Shown in pieces: positions 1-11,787 of a stretch of DNA of 64,000 nucleotides. Where the stretch lies: NCBI GenBank assembly GCA_030686995.1, contig CM060709.1, forward strand, positions 128,370,373 to 128,434,372. The letters are read 5' to 3'. The position numbers and the translations under genes are program-made. Source of the stretch: Artemisia argyi. Taxonomy: Eukaryota > Streptophyta > Magnoliopsida > Asterales > Asteraceae. Numbering within the stretch: position 1 is the first letter of the stretch; each line of letters begins with the position of its first letter. Under the pieces are notes generated by a model, which saw only the letters and a program-made list of their open reading frames with translations, did not search any database and was not told where the DNA came from.

Positions 1-2591
1 CTATAAGTCAACATAGAAGCTCTTAAACATATAATGCAACAAACGTTCAAACTGAATCAAAAATCTGTTAAAATAATAATGACGATAGACCGTCGATAAA
101 GATATATCAATCGCAACCAAATAACTCACAAAATGACGTCAATTTTTAAATACTTTCGTTCATGATTTTTGACGACATTGTTTCTCGTTATTATTATTGG
201 TGTGTTAATAGATGTAATGTTTCTTTTTCTTGAGAGACTTGGTTGAAAAACCTTAACTTGATCTCCTTGTAATGTCTTTTCTAGCTTCTTGCTAGTTTTA
301 TCAAGTTGCCGTTCAAAAATTTTTTTTAAATACTTCCCTTTAAGACTTTTACAAATGAATAAAGGACCACTAGACAATGAAAAAAAAGGGGACCCACTAG
401 ACAACACTTACATGATCAGAAAATAACAAGTTAACAACGTAGTAAGTGAAAAAAAATGGGCGTATGAAGCTCCCCTAGCAAATTACGAATATAAGCAATT
501 TCAATAATTACCTTGGCAGCACCACAATATTATGTCTGAGCATTACAGCAAGACAACCAAGATAGTAATTCCATCAAGAAGAAAACAATACCAGAAAGTG
601 AAGCAACTTCGATAAGCTGTAAGTTGAGTGGTAGTGGAATCATTAATACTGATCTTCAAAATTAAAAGTCTTGCGAACATAACGAAGAACATGCTTTAAA
701 TTAAGCGTAAAAGTTTGGCTCAGAAGATCATATGCATATATAAACATCTCTACTATTATATAAAACATTTGAGACATGCTATTAATAAAAGGCTTAAAAA
801 TTAAAATTCAACAAATTACTTATAATAAAAAGAAGTGTTTTACAAAACTTGTATCATACACATAATTAAAGTTGAAAAAAAATTAAATGTCTTAAATTAA
901 ATAAACTTGTAACATCCTAGAAATTTAAATATCTTCCATTCTATAAACTTGTAACGACCAAAAAAATTAAATGTCATTCAATTTTATTAACTATAAACTT
1001 GTAACAGTCCTCTAAGATTCATATAAATTACACTACTCATAAAACGAAAAAAACAAAATCATCTTCAATCTTCACTTTCTCTAGAAATATGCTCGTTGAG
1101 AACCATATCTTACTTCAAAAATCTATAACAAATTTGTTATATTCTTTCTTGTTTCATTCGTACAAGACACAACAAAAATAAACCTACCTGCATGTGTTCG
1201 ACATCAAGATCTTGAAACCCAAAAAAAAGATAAGAAAAAGATTTAAAGTATTCGTCTTTGGTGTTGAATTTAGTAGCAGAAAGACACCAATAAAGATCAA
1301 GGTGTGTTGTGGTTTGAAAGAAAATCATCAAAGTGTTGTTATGATTTGGTTGAAAGAAAAAGTGCAGTGTTTGGTGGGTGTGAATGGTTAGAAGAAAATA
1401 GGGTTGATGTGCTAAGGGCTCTTAAATAGATAAATAGTTGGGGTTAGTTAAAGTTAGATTTAGGTTGATACATTTTGTTAGGGCCTCCATATCTATACTA
1501 CTTTATAATTGATTTAGGACTTTTTATAAGAGAAAGTCTTAAAAGAAATAAGCCTACACATTTAGTATAAAAAGATAGTCAATAGCTTGCATACACATAA
1601 TTAAAAATTGATTAATTGTTAAATTGTTTGAACTTGTAACAACACATTTCAAAAATATGTAACATCCCACTTTATAATGGGTATTTATGTGGAGCTTTAT
1701 ACTTTAAGTTGTAAACGTATTTGTGATTTTAAAGTCAAAGTACTAACTTTCTATTTAATAATACATTATTGTTCAAAAAAGGTCCACCAAAACAAAAATA
1801 ATATTATGTATTGATACGGAAACACTTGATAGAAAAATATGTTCGATGTTTTGGTCTAAGTGAGCTTGGGTGAATTGGACACGACTTGACCCGACCCGAC
1901 TCGTTAACTATTTGAGTAGTCGAATTTTTGCTAAAGATGGGAACCACTTTGGATTTACGGCTGAAATACTGTACCATCGTAAAAAAGGTTCTTTGAAAAA
2001 GATTATCGCTGAAAAATATAATCACACGGGTACCCGCCGCTGCAACGAGCGGGTACCCGGCTAGTATATGTTGAACACATATTCTGCAAACTACATAATT
2101 TACGACAAGCTTACAATCACATGATTAAGAGGTAATTAGACGTAGAAATAAACAATCTTTTTTATATATTTACAATTTTATACACCTCAAGTAGTAATCT
2201 TATTATTTTATTAATTTCACTCTAAGAGCATTCGGTATAATTACGTAACCCCCCATGTTAAACCTTCACCTTTCGGCGTTAACCTGCGTCAACCACACCA
2301 TGGATCGGCGTTATTCGTGCATTAATGCAGCATGTTAAGGGATGAACGTTGCGTTAAAGGGTGGAAATGAATTTAAAAAATAATAATAAAAATAAAAAGT
2401 AAAATAAAATAAAAAGTCACTTCGCCCCCTTAAACGAAATTACAAAACCCACCCTTGCAAGCTTGTCTGAGTATGAAACAAGAACAAGGTAAGAAAGATG
2501 AGCTTCGGCGTACCTGCGTGTGATTTTTTTAGGGTTAGCAGTGTGAAGAGAATGAGATGGGGGCGTAGGTTTTAGAGAGAAGATAACTAGG
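1..2591. other. AT-rich intergenic DNA, no gene recognised
   Basis: No open frame here has a recognisable product or coding character; the frames present are short and lie in A/T-rich sequence. A LINE-like 3' tail is seen near 240-330. The motif GAGCATTCGG near 2226 resembles the end of a MITE whose partner end I could not find. Confidence 0.5.
240..330 (+). mobile_element. Probable LINE 3'-end fragment
   Basis: The motif CTAGCTTCTTGCTAG, followed by a TTGCCGTTC-type stretch and an A/T run, matches the 3' ends of two better supported LINE copies in this window (near 11140-11180 and 54656-54700). Only the tail is recognisable. No target duplication was identified. Confidence 0.35.
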
Positions 2592-2904
2592 GTTGAAATT
2601 AATATAACAATATAAAAAATCATCGAACCTCTCTCTTGAAAAAAAAACCCAATCCAACTTAACTCTAACCCTAAACCCGCCGCCACCACCATCTCTCCGG
2701 CCGTCGGCTTAGGCCGGCGTTCCGGAGAGACCCTCTTCAATCCTTCTTCTTTGTAGATACTTTAGCATTTTGTTTCAGTTTTCGATTAAATAAAGTGGTA
2801 TAGATCGTTCTTTCTGGCGATTTTTCGTATCATTTTCTTTTGGATCCTTGTGTTTATGGGTTGTTTTAGGGTCGAAGTGATTGTGTAGTTTAGATCGGGA
2901 GGTT

Positions 2905-3418
2905 TGAGATGGCGAGGTCATGTGATGGTGTGGTCGTATGATGGTGACGTCGGGGTTTGCGGAGGTCGTGGTGGGTGAGATCGTGGTGGATGGAGGTCGT
3001 GGTAGGTATGAGGTTGTGGTGGTTGGAGGTCGTGGTGGTTGTGACGCTGTGATAATGGTGAGGCTGTGGTGGTTGTGAGGATATGATGAGGGTGATGGTG
3101 GGTGTGAGGCCGTGGTGGTTAGAGGTCATGGTGATTATGAGGCCGTGGTGGTTAGAGGTCATGGTGATTGTGAGGTCGTGGTGGTTGTCAGGTTGTGGTG
3201 GGTGTGAGGCTGTGATGATGGTGAGGTCGTGGTGTTTGTGAGGTAATGGTGTTTGTGAGGTCGTGTAGATGGTGAGGTCGTGATGATAGTGAGGTCATGG
3301 TGGTTGTGAAGATGTGATGATGGTGAGGTCGTGGTGGTTGGTGAGGTATTGGTGATGTGAGGTCGTGGTGATTGTGAAGATGTGATGATGGTGAGGTCGT
3401 GATGGTTGGTGAGGTAGT
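2905..3418. repeat. Minisatellite, GAGGTCGTGGTGGTT-type units (left part)
   Basis: Degenerate tandem units built from GTGAGGTCGTGGTGGTTGT run for about 510 bp. The same units resume at 10536 beyond the inserted LTR element. The long minus-strand frames here (rich in His and Thr) are by-products of the repeat, not genes. Confidence 0.85.
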
Positions 3419-3442
3419 TGATGAGTGTTTGAGCACTCATCA
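3419..3442 (-). repeat. 3' LTR reduced to 24 bp
   Basis: This 24-bp sequence, TGATGAGTG...CACTCATCA with a 9-bp perfect stem, is identical to the last 24 bp of the other LTR (10512-10535). It directly abuts the GTAGT target duplication on one side and the polypurine tract on the other. The remaining 3.67 kb of LTR is missing. The four bases ATCA are present at both inferred breakpoints. Confidence 0.8.
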
Positions 3443-3479
3443 ATCCCCCACACTAAACTATTGCTAGTCCCTAGCAATA
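3443..3479 (-). other. Polypurine tract with adjacent hairpin (LTR-proximal)
   Basis: On the minus strand a perfect 9-bp hairpin (TATTGCTAG, loop GGA, CTAGCAATA; stems 3459-3467 and 3471-3479) is followed by AGTGTGGGGGAT and then the 3' LTR. A purine tract in this position would prime plus-strand DNA synthesis in LTR retrotransposons. The hairpin is one of five similar modules in the window. Confidence 0.7.
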
Positions 3480-4002
3480 ACTGTTTTGAAAACTTGATGG
3501 ATTTTAAACTCTTTACCAAAAGCCATCACTTCTGGAGTAGCCAGATGTAAGAACTGTGGTACACTTGATAACCATGTGATTTTAAGCAAACCACCAGCTG
3601 TCAACGGATTTGATTAGTCTTTACCAAAAGCCGTTTGCTTCTGGACTAGCCAACTCTTGATGGACAAAGTCAACATCTTGGTGAGCTGATTACCAATTAT
3701 GGATTTTCCACTGCCTTTACCACAAGCCATAATCTGGCGGGCTAGCCAACTCATTCGCTTTATGGGATATGGCGAGTTGAGGTACCATACAATTTTGGGC
3801 AAATTGCAAGCCATAAACGGATTTGATATATCTTTACCAAGAGTCGTTTGCTCCTGGATTAGCCAATCCCTTTTGTCGGTTAGACAAGGCGGACTGATAA
3901 CCACAAAAATTTTGAAACTTTAGTGAAAAAAATTTTAAAATTTTTGCCAAAAACAGGGGTATAAGATAGTAAAATGTGATAAAATTCGCTAGAATAGCGA
4001 AA

Positions 4003-4041
4003 TACCCCCCACACTTAGAATGAATATTGTCCTCAATATTC
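4003..4041 (-). other. Internal hairpin plus purine tract, LTR element 1
   Basis: On the minus strand, GAATATTG, loop AGGA and CAATATTC (4041-4022) precede TCTAAGTGTGGGGGGT. A second perfect hairpin, TTCGCTA/TAGCGAA, lies on the other side at about 3985-4001. This may be a second (central) polypurine tract. The arrangement matches 14781-14819 in the other element, with a compensated base-pair change. Confidence 0.6.
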
Positions 4042-4151
4042 AAAGTCCCGGCTATTATGCCGACTCTTTGAACGTAAAAGGGCAACATTACAAGCTAAGC
4101 GTGGAAAACACCATTTTGTTTTTCACTTTTGTAATCATAGCATGGGTGACT

Positions 4152-4179
4152 CCCCCACACTTAGGGTGAAAACCCTAAG
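4152..4179 (-). other. Third hairpin plus purine tract, LTR element 1
   Basis: On the minus strand, CTTAGGGT, loop TTTC and ACCCTAAG (4179-4160) run straight into TGTGGGGGAG. The layout is the same as at 3443-3479 and 4003-4041, but the loop differs from the GGA-type loops. Confidence 0.5.
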
Positions 4180-4229
4180 CATGCTACTGTTTTTGTTTAC
4201 CGAGTCGCTAGCTTGACTCGACCCCGAAT

Positions 4230-6643
4230 TCATTTGTCCTTGGGGCAGCATGATGTGGAAGAGACAATCTCCATCGGACTTTCATTCAAGATGTTTGGAC
4301 AAACATTTGAAGCACGTGAAAGTTCCACACCGATGAGATATAAAGACCCAGGCTTAAAATAGTATAAACTATAAGCGGTGATGCCGGGGTCAAAGATAAT
4401 GTCTTCATTCCCGAAGGAATGAAGAACAGGAGAAGTCACCCGGTAGGTGAAGAATGGGAGGAAGATCTTGATGACAATCAAGATTGATTCATCATCATCA
4501 GAAAGAGAATTCATGATTGTTGTATCATGAATCTCATCAGTAAAGCTCGTATGATCTAGACATATGGGTGGGAGGGTTGGGATTTTGATATCAATCAAAT
4601 TCTCAAGGTTGAGAATATTTCCCTCCTGAAAACAAAGATCAACTTTCTCTAGATCAAAGTAAAAATTATCATACTCCGGTGGAGATATGAACCGGAGAAC
4701 TCCTCAAAGGTGAATGAATCATATTCGGGGAGAGAAATTTGAGAATGAGAAGTGGTACTGCCACTAATCTTCTCTCCCATATGATCAAAGGTAAAGGCTT
4801 CAAACTCCGGAATAAGATCATCGGAGAAAATGTCACTATCCTTAATTAGGATAGGAGATGAAATAGGTTTCTCTTTGAAATCCTCGATTTTAGAAATGAG
4901 GAGATCGACATTCAATAATGTTGCACGAAGTGCTTCATCCTTGATTTCAGTGTCAATCTCATCATTCTCTTCTTCTAAGCTGACTAGCTCAGATGGTAAT
5001 TCTTCCATATAAATGATGTCTCAACAAGATAACGAATTGTCATAAGTAGAATCGGAGAGCATCTCATCATGATTAGATGGGAAGAATAGAGGAGGAGGGA
5101 TATCACATATATGATCAAAAGTTCCATGTGACTCTCTCGGGATTGGGACAAGGATCTCAACACTAGACTTTATTAATTCGTCAGATTCCTTATTAGGAAC
5201 AGTTCTAAGATGCTCATCCCCCATGATCAGAGAGTGAGTGTGAACTTCGGGTGTGATAACAGACTGAGGGAGTTGAGGAGGACTAGCAGTTATGGATTCT
5301 TCAAGTTCCATTTGATCAACGGCTAGTGACTTCGTGATATTCTTTTCTCCCTGTATATCCATGGAAGGAATCACAACTGATGAATCTGATGAATCTTTTT
5401 AAATAATAACAATGTTATCTTCATTATCATCACTGTCATCATCGTCATCATATAGAGCAGCATAGCGAAGATTAGCACGTATTTTAGCCGCTCTTTGTTC
5501 AGCAAGTAACTCTTCCATGCTCATTTCGTTTCTAGCATCTCGTTCTTCGGCAAGTAATTCTGCCATGGATTTCTCACGAGAATTTTGAAACGATGTAGTA
5601 GACAACTCCTTCTTAAATTCTTTAAGTTTCTCAAGAACCTCTAGACAAAGGTCTTGCGGATATTGAGGAGTTGCTTGGATCATTAGGTATTGTGGAGGTT
5701 GGTCTGAATACGAATAGTCGTAATTGTTACAAGGAAATGGATTCCCTGTTTGACAATCAGAGCTAGTGTGTGGACCTCCACAATACTCACAACAGTAAAA
5801 CTGATGTGGTTGTGAGTCGTATGTGCTTGAGTCATAATTGCTATCAGGAAACTGCTCATAGACAAGCGTGTTGCCTGATTGACAATCAGAACTGTAGTGT
5901 GAACCACCACAGTACTCACAACAGTAAAACTGTTGAGTCTGGCTTGGTGTATCTTGATACGAAGCATCATTGAAATTTGGGTAATATGATTCTTGCTCGT
6001 ATGAATGTGATGGGTAATTGGAAAAATTTGAAGAGTCGTTGAATGAGTTCTGATTAGGATCATAAGCAAATGAATTACTCGACCCATAAAACAAACAACT
6101 CCCGTTTTGAATATCATTACCACATTGTACACATGTACACCAACGACATGGAAAACCGAAAAGCGGTTCACCACAACCGATACAAGGAACAAAATCTGGA
6201 GGTGGGACAAGTGGTGTGCTCTGAGAGCTAGGAATTTCCACCACTTCCGTTATGGTCTCGGGTTTTTGTTTTTGATAAATGTGAAGATTAGGCAAGTCGT
6301 GCTTTTCAGTTACTGCCCTAAGCTCAGTACGTTTGCATGACAAACTTTTAGCCGTAAACCGTGAAAGGTTAGGATCAATTCTTGACGGTTTAGGAGCAAT
6401 TGTGAGCTTAGATTTTTGGACAACCGTAGGTTGGACGTATTTAGCACTTTCATTGTCAGAGGAAAGTACCGGGTCCTTTGTCACCTTGGTTTCTCGTTCC
6501 ATTTCCCTCACCGAAGAGGGAATAGGGATCGACGGTACATCATGATCAACACGACATCTCAATATTTTTGACAAGGCCATAAGTTTTTCAACATTGATCT
6601 TAAAGGCCCTTGATTTAAAGAAATCGTCATAGAGAGATGCCAT
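4230..6643 (-). pseudogene. Retroelement-borne open frame with Cys-rich repeats, broken
   Basis: The frame starts at 6643, about 180 bp inside the primer-binding site, and runs 414 codons to a stop at 5399. The same frame then reopens twice (5374-5021 and 5008-4649), so three parts are separated only by stop codons. A last part (4598-4230) is in another frame. The first 414 residues contain a CxxC-type cluster (CIGCGEPLFGFPCRWCTC) and two copies of a CCEYCGG...SSDCQ motif about 40 residues apart, resembling a zinc knuckle. The end is rich in Asp and Glu. Similar proteins are, from memory, common in Asteraceae Ty3-type elements and are annotated there without a function. No gag, protease or polymerase signature is visible. 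Whether the first stop at 5399 is the natural end is uncertain. Confidence 0.6.
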
Positions 6644-6817
6644 TTAGAATTATACATGAGAGGGGTATAAGAAGGTAGAATCAAACGGATAGAGGGTAAG
6701 GAAAAATATTTTTGGGTTTTTATGAAAAAAAAAGTATGAACACGGATGGATAATATACAAAGGAATGGATTCCAAAATCACTAATCAGCAAACCGTTTTT
6801 AGAAAACACGCACAACC

Positions 6818-6835
6818 TCCCCGGCAGCGGCGCCA
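6818..6835 (-). other. Primer-binding site, tRNA-Asp type
   Basis: On the minus strand, TGGCGCCGCTGCCGGGGA lies 5 nt inside the 5' LTR edge. The tRNA-Asp-complementary site of plant Athila/Tat-like elements differs at one central base. It fixes the orientation of the element and the inner LTR border at 6841. Confidence 0.75.
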
Positions 6836-6840
6836 AAATT

Positions 6841-9800
6841 TGATTGAGGCAAAAGCGGTCAACTAAAGTCAACCAAGGATGTGGTCAATTCAGTCAAACT
6901 CCTTAGGCTCAATGCTCCGCGGAATATAGTGTTTCCCCGAGTCGTTATGTCCCGACGAGGTGTGATAGTTATTAAACGGGTTTGTGATCGGGTGAATCTG
7001 GATGGGAAAGGGGTTTGAGATTGATTACACTACTGAATTTACACAGAAATAGCTTAAATAAGCTATATGAACAAGACTGGAAAATTAGAAAAACCAGAAA
7101 CGTTTAAAACTTAAAACGCGTACGTTTACGTTTAAAATAACGTAAGCGTACAAAATAAAAAGTGAAAACTGAAATCTGAAAACCCCCAGGGGGTGAAAAT
7201 GACTTTTTTACAAACTAAAAGATAAAAGAAAATTTTTAGAAAAAGAAAATTAATTTTTACACTATTTAATTATTTATTATTAATTAAATACTAATTAAAA
7301 CTAATTATTATTATTTAAAACACTTAAGTACAATATAAGATTAATTAAATACTAGAAAAATAAAAATTAAATTTCTAAAATTATAAAATAACTAAAAATA
7401 AGTTTTAAAATTAAAAATATGTATTTTTGTCTTTTTGTGGTTTTTCTATTAATTAATTACTAATTAAACATTAATTACCTAATTAAACTATTTAAATTAT
7501 GAAAAATAGAAAATGAAAATTAAAAATTCTAGAAAAATTCCTAAAAATGTTTTATAACATATAAAAGCTAGGAAAAATATAAAAACTAGGTGTTGCTTTA
7601 TAAAAACTAATTATGCTATTTAAAACTTAATTATTGATTAATTATTAATAAAACTAATATTAATTCTAATTAATACTAAATGACAAAATAAAAATCTGAT
7701 AAATTTACTAAAATTACTTTAATATAAAAGGTAATTAATAAAAATATAAAAAAGCTAAGTACTTAATAAAAATATAAAAATGAAAATTAAAATTTAAATT
7801 GCATTAAATAGAAACTATCACTTATTTTTAAAATTGGTTTTTCTTGATTTTTCTTTTACAATACTATTAACTAAAAATAGAAAATTTTTATGAAAAAAAC
7901 TTTTTTACAACTTAAAAATAAGCATTGTGGATGCTATTTAGCACCACAGTTGACTTTTGTTGACCACAAAGGAAAATAAGCTCAAATGAGATCAAGTGGG
8001 ACCCACTATGAGTGATTCAGGTCTAAATAAGTTGAGGGAACTTGTTTAAGCAAGAAAATGCAAGTGGGGTCCACAGATTAAGCAAATAAGCCAACAAAAA
8101 GCATTTGGATTTCTTATTGCAACTAAGAAAATGGGACAATGTATAGGGCCTGATTCAGGTGGGGTCCACAAGGGGTGAGGTCAAACAAATGGTCAAAATC
8201 TCAAGCCTGCTAGGAGGGGGTTTAGAGGAACCAAGTTATAGCCTGTGGGACCACTGAGGTGGGCTGCAGCCACCAATAAAGGTGGCTGTGTGGTGGTGAG
8301 GGCTGTGCAGCAGGGGAGGTATTCCTCCCTGCAGCCTACTTTGGAGGTTTGTAACTTGTTTAGAAAAAATCACAAAAATATAAAAGTTGTGGGATTCTAA
8401 AGGTGAGCTGATAGACTACAATTTCTCAAAAGCTCAAAGTCTAAATCCAACCACAAAATTCAGAAATATTCTTGCAAGTTTTGTGAAAACTGAGTAAAAT
8501 GCAAATTTGACTTTTGAGAAAAACTTGATAAGTTGACTAATATGAACTTTTGATGATTCTAACAAGCCAAATAATTTGTAATATGTTAATTTAAGACCAA
8601 ATTAAGATTAATGCACAAGTTTTAAACCCAATTGGTGAAAATGGTACCAACAGATCCACTCAGTGGACTGTTGTGGGTTTTGCAATGAGATTTTGACTTT
8701 TACATGTTTAAGGTGCCATTTTCATGATTCCTAGACCCTAACTAAACCTAGTACAGTGTGTCTATAACAAAACAACACTAAAACAACAACAAGAAAATAG
8801 CAATGAAGCTATATCCAAACACCCCTTAAGAACCTGTTATGAAGGAGTAACAAAGCAACTACCACAATTAACAATTCCAACTGATTAACTAAGCCATAAT
8901 AAATCAAATGGAACTTAAACAAACAGATTAAAACAACAAATGACAACAATGATCATATAGCATAAATTATGACAAAAAAATTAAGTTTTTGACCTGCTTG
9001 TCATCCAATGCTAGGAGAATACTTGAAACCAATGAACCAACTACACCCTATGGTCTCCCATGAGACTCTAATCCATGATCCTATCACTGCTACTCTTCTT
9101 CTGTCTTCTTCTCTTTTTGATTTTTGATTTTCTATTTATTTTACCCTATTTTTTTGTATTTTTCTCTTTTTCTTTTCTTTTCTGAATTTTGCTTTATCTT
9201 TGATTTCAAATATGCTTAACAATACCCAAGAAACATTCTGAGATAAAATGCATGGTATTCAAAGGAAGTAACAAGTGACTTGAAAATTTTAGTAAAAATT
9301 CAAATTTGCATAAACTGAGATAAAGCTCCAATTAAACTTGAAATGTGAAAATACACTTGTAAACTAAGTGGAAAAACAGAAAATACAAAGCAAAATGTGA
9401 TTACATAATTAAAATTACAATACTAAACTAAAACTAACTAATACTACTCTAACAATTTTCCCTGCTTCTTTCTTGTTTCTTTTATAGTAGTCTTGAGTTC
9501 CTGTGGGTCCCAGGATTGAATCCCACTTCCTTCTCAGCCCTAGGATAGCTCCAATCAATCTCCACCCTTGAATTGATTTTTGGCGGGAAAACAGGTTTGG
9601 CAGGTAATGGTGTTTGGTGAGGTGTATTAAATGAGGAGGGGGTTGGGTTGGTTTGGTAGATGGGTAATATTAATGAGGAGGTGAAAGTTGGTGGAAAAGG
9701 TGAGGAGGGGGGAGCAGGAAGCGTAAAAGCTGGGAGGAAGGGGATGAACAGTGTTTTGGTGTTTGTTTGACTTGGTCAACGACCAGGTTATATTATCAAA

Positions 9801-10535
9801 AGGGAGTTGGGCCATATGGGATTGGGCTTGGGGATTTATTGGATCAGGGGTGGTTTTGGGGAAATAAAAACAAAAAGGGTCCATGTGGTTTAGTGTGTAA
9901 TACAAGGACCAATGGTGTAATTTGATGAAAACTCGGGGACTGAAATTGCAACTGCTCCAAAGTAACCATAAGGATAAAAATTGCCATCTTTTATTTACCC
10001 AAGGTCAAAATTTGTGATTTTTCAATATTAAATTTCCCGGGGACCAAAATTGCCAATTTCCAAAATCCAGGGACTAAACTTGCAATTTCACCAAACTTTC
10101 CATCCAAGGACTAAACTTGCCAAAATAAGTAACCACAAGACCAAAATTGATTTTTCTTCCAAAAATTTCCCACCAGGGATCAATTCTGTCATTTTCTAAA
10201 ACTCCAGGGACCAAAATGCAAATTTCCTAAACTTTTCCAATTTTTCACCGAAGGACGAAATATGACAACTTATGATTTCAAAAGGACCTTTGGTGATAAT
10301 TTTCCATATTTTGAATGACCAGGGACTAGTTTTGTAATTTTATGAAAGTTGGGGGACTGAAACTGCCACTTTTGCAAACTTTGTACGTTTTTCATCTGTT
10401 TTTACTCATTTTGCATCTAAAACATATAAAACACAATTTTGAAATATTTTCAGTATTTTGATGCATTACTGAGTGTTTTTGTATGTTTTGCAGTTCAGAT
10501 TTGACCAAAAATGATGAGTGTTTGAGCACTCATCA
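6841..10535 (-). repeat. Full-length 5' LTR, 3.7 kb
   Basis: This stretch starts TGATTGAGGC next to the primer-binding site and ends CACTCATCA next to the target duplication. It is strongly AT-rich at 7200-7900. From 9890 to 10390 it carries imperfect repeats of the type AGGGACCAAAATTGCCA. No open frame with gene character was found; the 92-codon minus frame at 9627-9905 lies in low-complexity sequence. Confidence 0.75.
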
Positions 10536-10800
10536 GTAGTGGTGATGTGAGATCGTGCTGAGGTGAGGTCGTGGTGCTTGTTAGGATAGTTGTGGTGTTT
10601 GTGAGGCTATGATGATGAGGTCGTGGTAGTTGTAAGGTTGTTGTTTGTGAGGTCGTGGTAATGGTGAGTTCGTGATGATACTGAGGTCGTTTTGGCTGTG
10701 AGGTAGTGGTGATGGTGAGGTCGTGGTAGTGCTGAGGTTGTGGTGGTTGTCACATCATGGTGTTTTTGAGGTCGTATTGATGGTGAGGTCGTGGTGGATA
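10536..10800. repeat. Minisatellite (right part, beyond the LTR element)
   Basis: The same GAGGTCGTGGTGGTT-type units seen at 2905-3418 resume here. This shows that the LTR element landed inside one continuous minisatellite. Confidence 0.8.
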
Positions 10801-11238
10801 TTATTTAAACTTGTGGTTCGCAAACAATTGAGGGTATTTCTCCATTAACTCTTTCTGTATCTCGTCATGCCACCACCCCGTTCGATAGTGTGGTTCAAAT
10901 TGGTTTGTTTGAGATTTCGGTGAGTTTTGTACGAGGGTCAAAGTCGTGGTCGTGGTCATGGTCATGTTTGGCATTCATTTGCTCCATACTTCTTATAGGG
11001 TGATTGCCCTTGAGTGGTTAGCATTTTTGGGTTGAGATGGTGGAGTTTATTCTTTTGATTGTTTGGTTACTCACGATGTTTATTTTAGAGTCGTTCTATT
11101 GATAGGATCTAGGTGGTCAACTGTTTCATCAGTGTACTTTCTAGCTTTTGCTAGTTTGTTTTAATAAAATTATTGCCTTTCTTAAAAAAAATAAAAAATA
11201 AAAAATAAAAAAAAATAAAAAAAAAAACGTTGAAATTA

Positions 11239-11782
11239 TACTTATTAGTAAATAGCATCGTGTATGACGCCGTTTTACCTTCTACTTTCCCGCCAAAATT
11301 ATGGGCTTAGCGCGTAGCCCATTCCCTCCCAGTCCAGTCCAAGTAAGTTTTATCATAAACCTAATCCGTAACTTTGACACAGATACACCCAGAACTTTCC
11401 ACACACACATACGACTCAAATTATAGATGCAAGAAGAGCCCCAAATCAAATACTGGGATTTTTTGTATGTTATTCCATCATCAATATTGATGGATTCAAG
11501 ATCAATTGAAAATATTATTACATGAAGAAACATCCAGTTGATGATCGAAGGATGGAATTTTGCAACGGTAAGTTAGGGAGGATCAAGAGAATGGCTACTA
11601 TTCGTGAGGTTTGTTGGCTCTTTTATAAGTAATCATTTAAGATATTTACTGGTATGTGGTTCAAAACGATTACGGCTTCATATAAATTTAGGGGTTTTGT
11701 GAATGATTTATAAAAATTAGGGTTTCCTTTAATTTTAAGGTTTTCATGAAATTAGGGGTCTTTGGATGTAGCTGCTATTTAA
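11239..11782 (+). other. Possible 5' end of an unrecognised, transposon-split gene
   Basis: Around 11546-11617 there is a short frame (ATGGAATTTTGC...ATTCGTGAG) that ends at a GTTTGT donor-like sequence. An acceptor-like TTTTTCAG lies far downstream near 18925, beyond LTR element 2. The joined reading stays open for a few dozen codons but matches nothing I know. Treat this as a weak hint only. Confidence 0.2.
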
Positions 11783-11787
11783 CCTTG

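Larger units (their letters stand above)
3419..10535 (-). mobile_element. Non-autonomous LTR retrotransposon, 7.1 kb, asymmetric LTRs
   Basis: The element is flanked by a perfect 5-bp target duplication GTAGT (3414-3418 and 10536-10540) inside the minisatellite. Reading on the minus strand, the order is: 5' LTR (10535-6841), primer-binding site (6835-6818), internal region with a decayed open frame, polypurine tract (about 3455-3443), and a 3' LTR of only 24 bp (3442-3419). The primer-binding site starts TGGCGCCGCTGCCGGGGA, close to the tRNA-Asp-type site used by plant Athila/Tat-like Ty3 elements. No protease, reverse transcriptase or integrase is present, so it must move with enzymes from another element. 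Long LTRs and a pol-less interior recall LARD elements. The insertion and boundaries are well supported; the family name is not. Confidence 0.85.
2602..11228 (+). mobile_element. LINE-like retroposon carrying a minisatellite, split by an LTR element
   Basis: The left end (2602 onward) looks like a plant LINE 5' leader, with CCCTAAACCCGCCGCC and a GC-rich palindrome near 2690-2735. The body is a GTGAGGTCGTGGTGGTT-type minisatellite. The right end (about 10930-11228) has the LINE tail TTTTGCTAGTTT...ATTGCC and a long A-rich tract. The 10-bp sequence GTTGAAATTA occurs just before the left end (2592-2601) and just after the A tract (11229-11238), consistent with a target-site duplication. The minisatellite is interrupted by the LTR element at 3419-10535. 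No reverse transcriptase frame remains. The boundaries are an inference from the short duplication. Confidence 0.4.

Noticed and set aside
2890..3519. His/Thr/Ser-rich minus-strand frames
   Set aside because: They arise from the GAGGTCGTGGTGGTT minisatellite and overlap in three phases.
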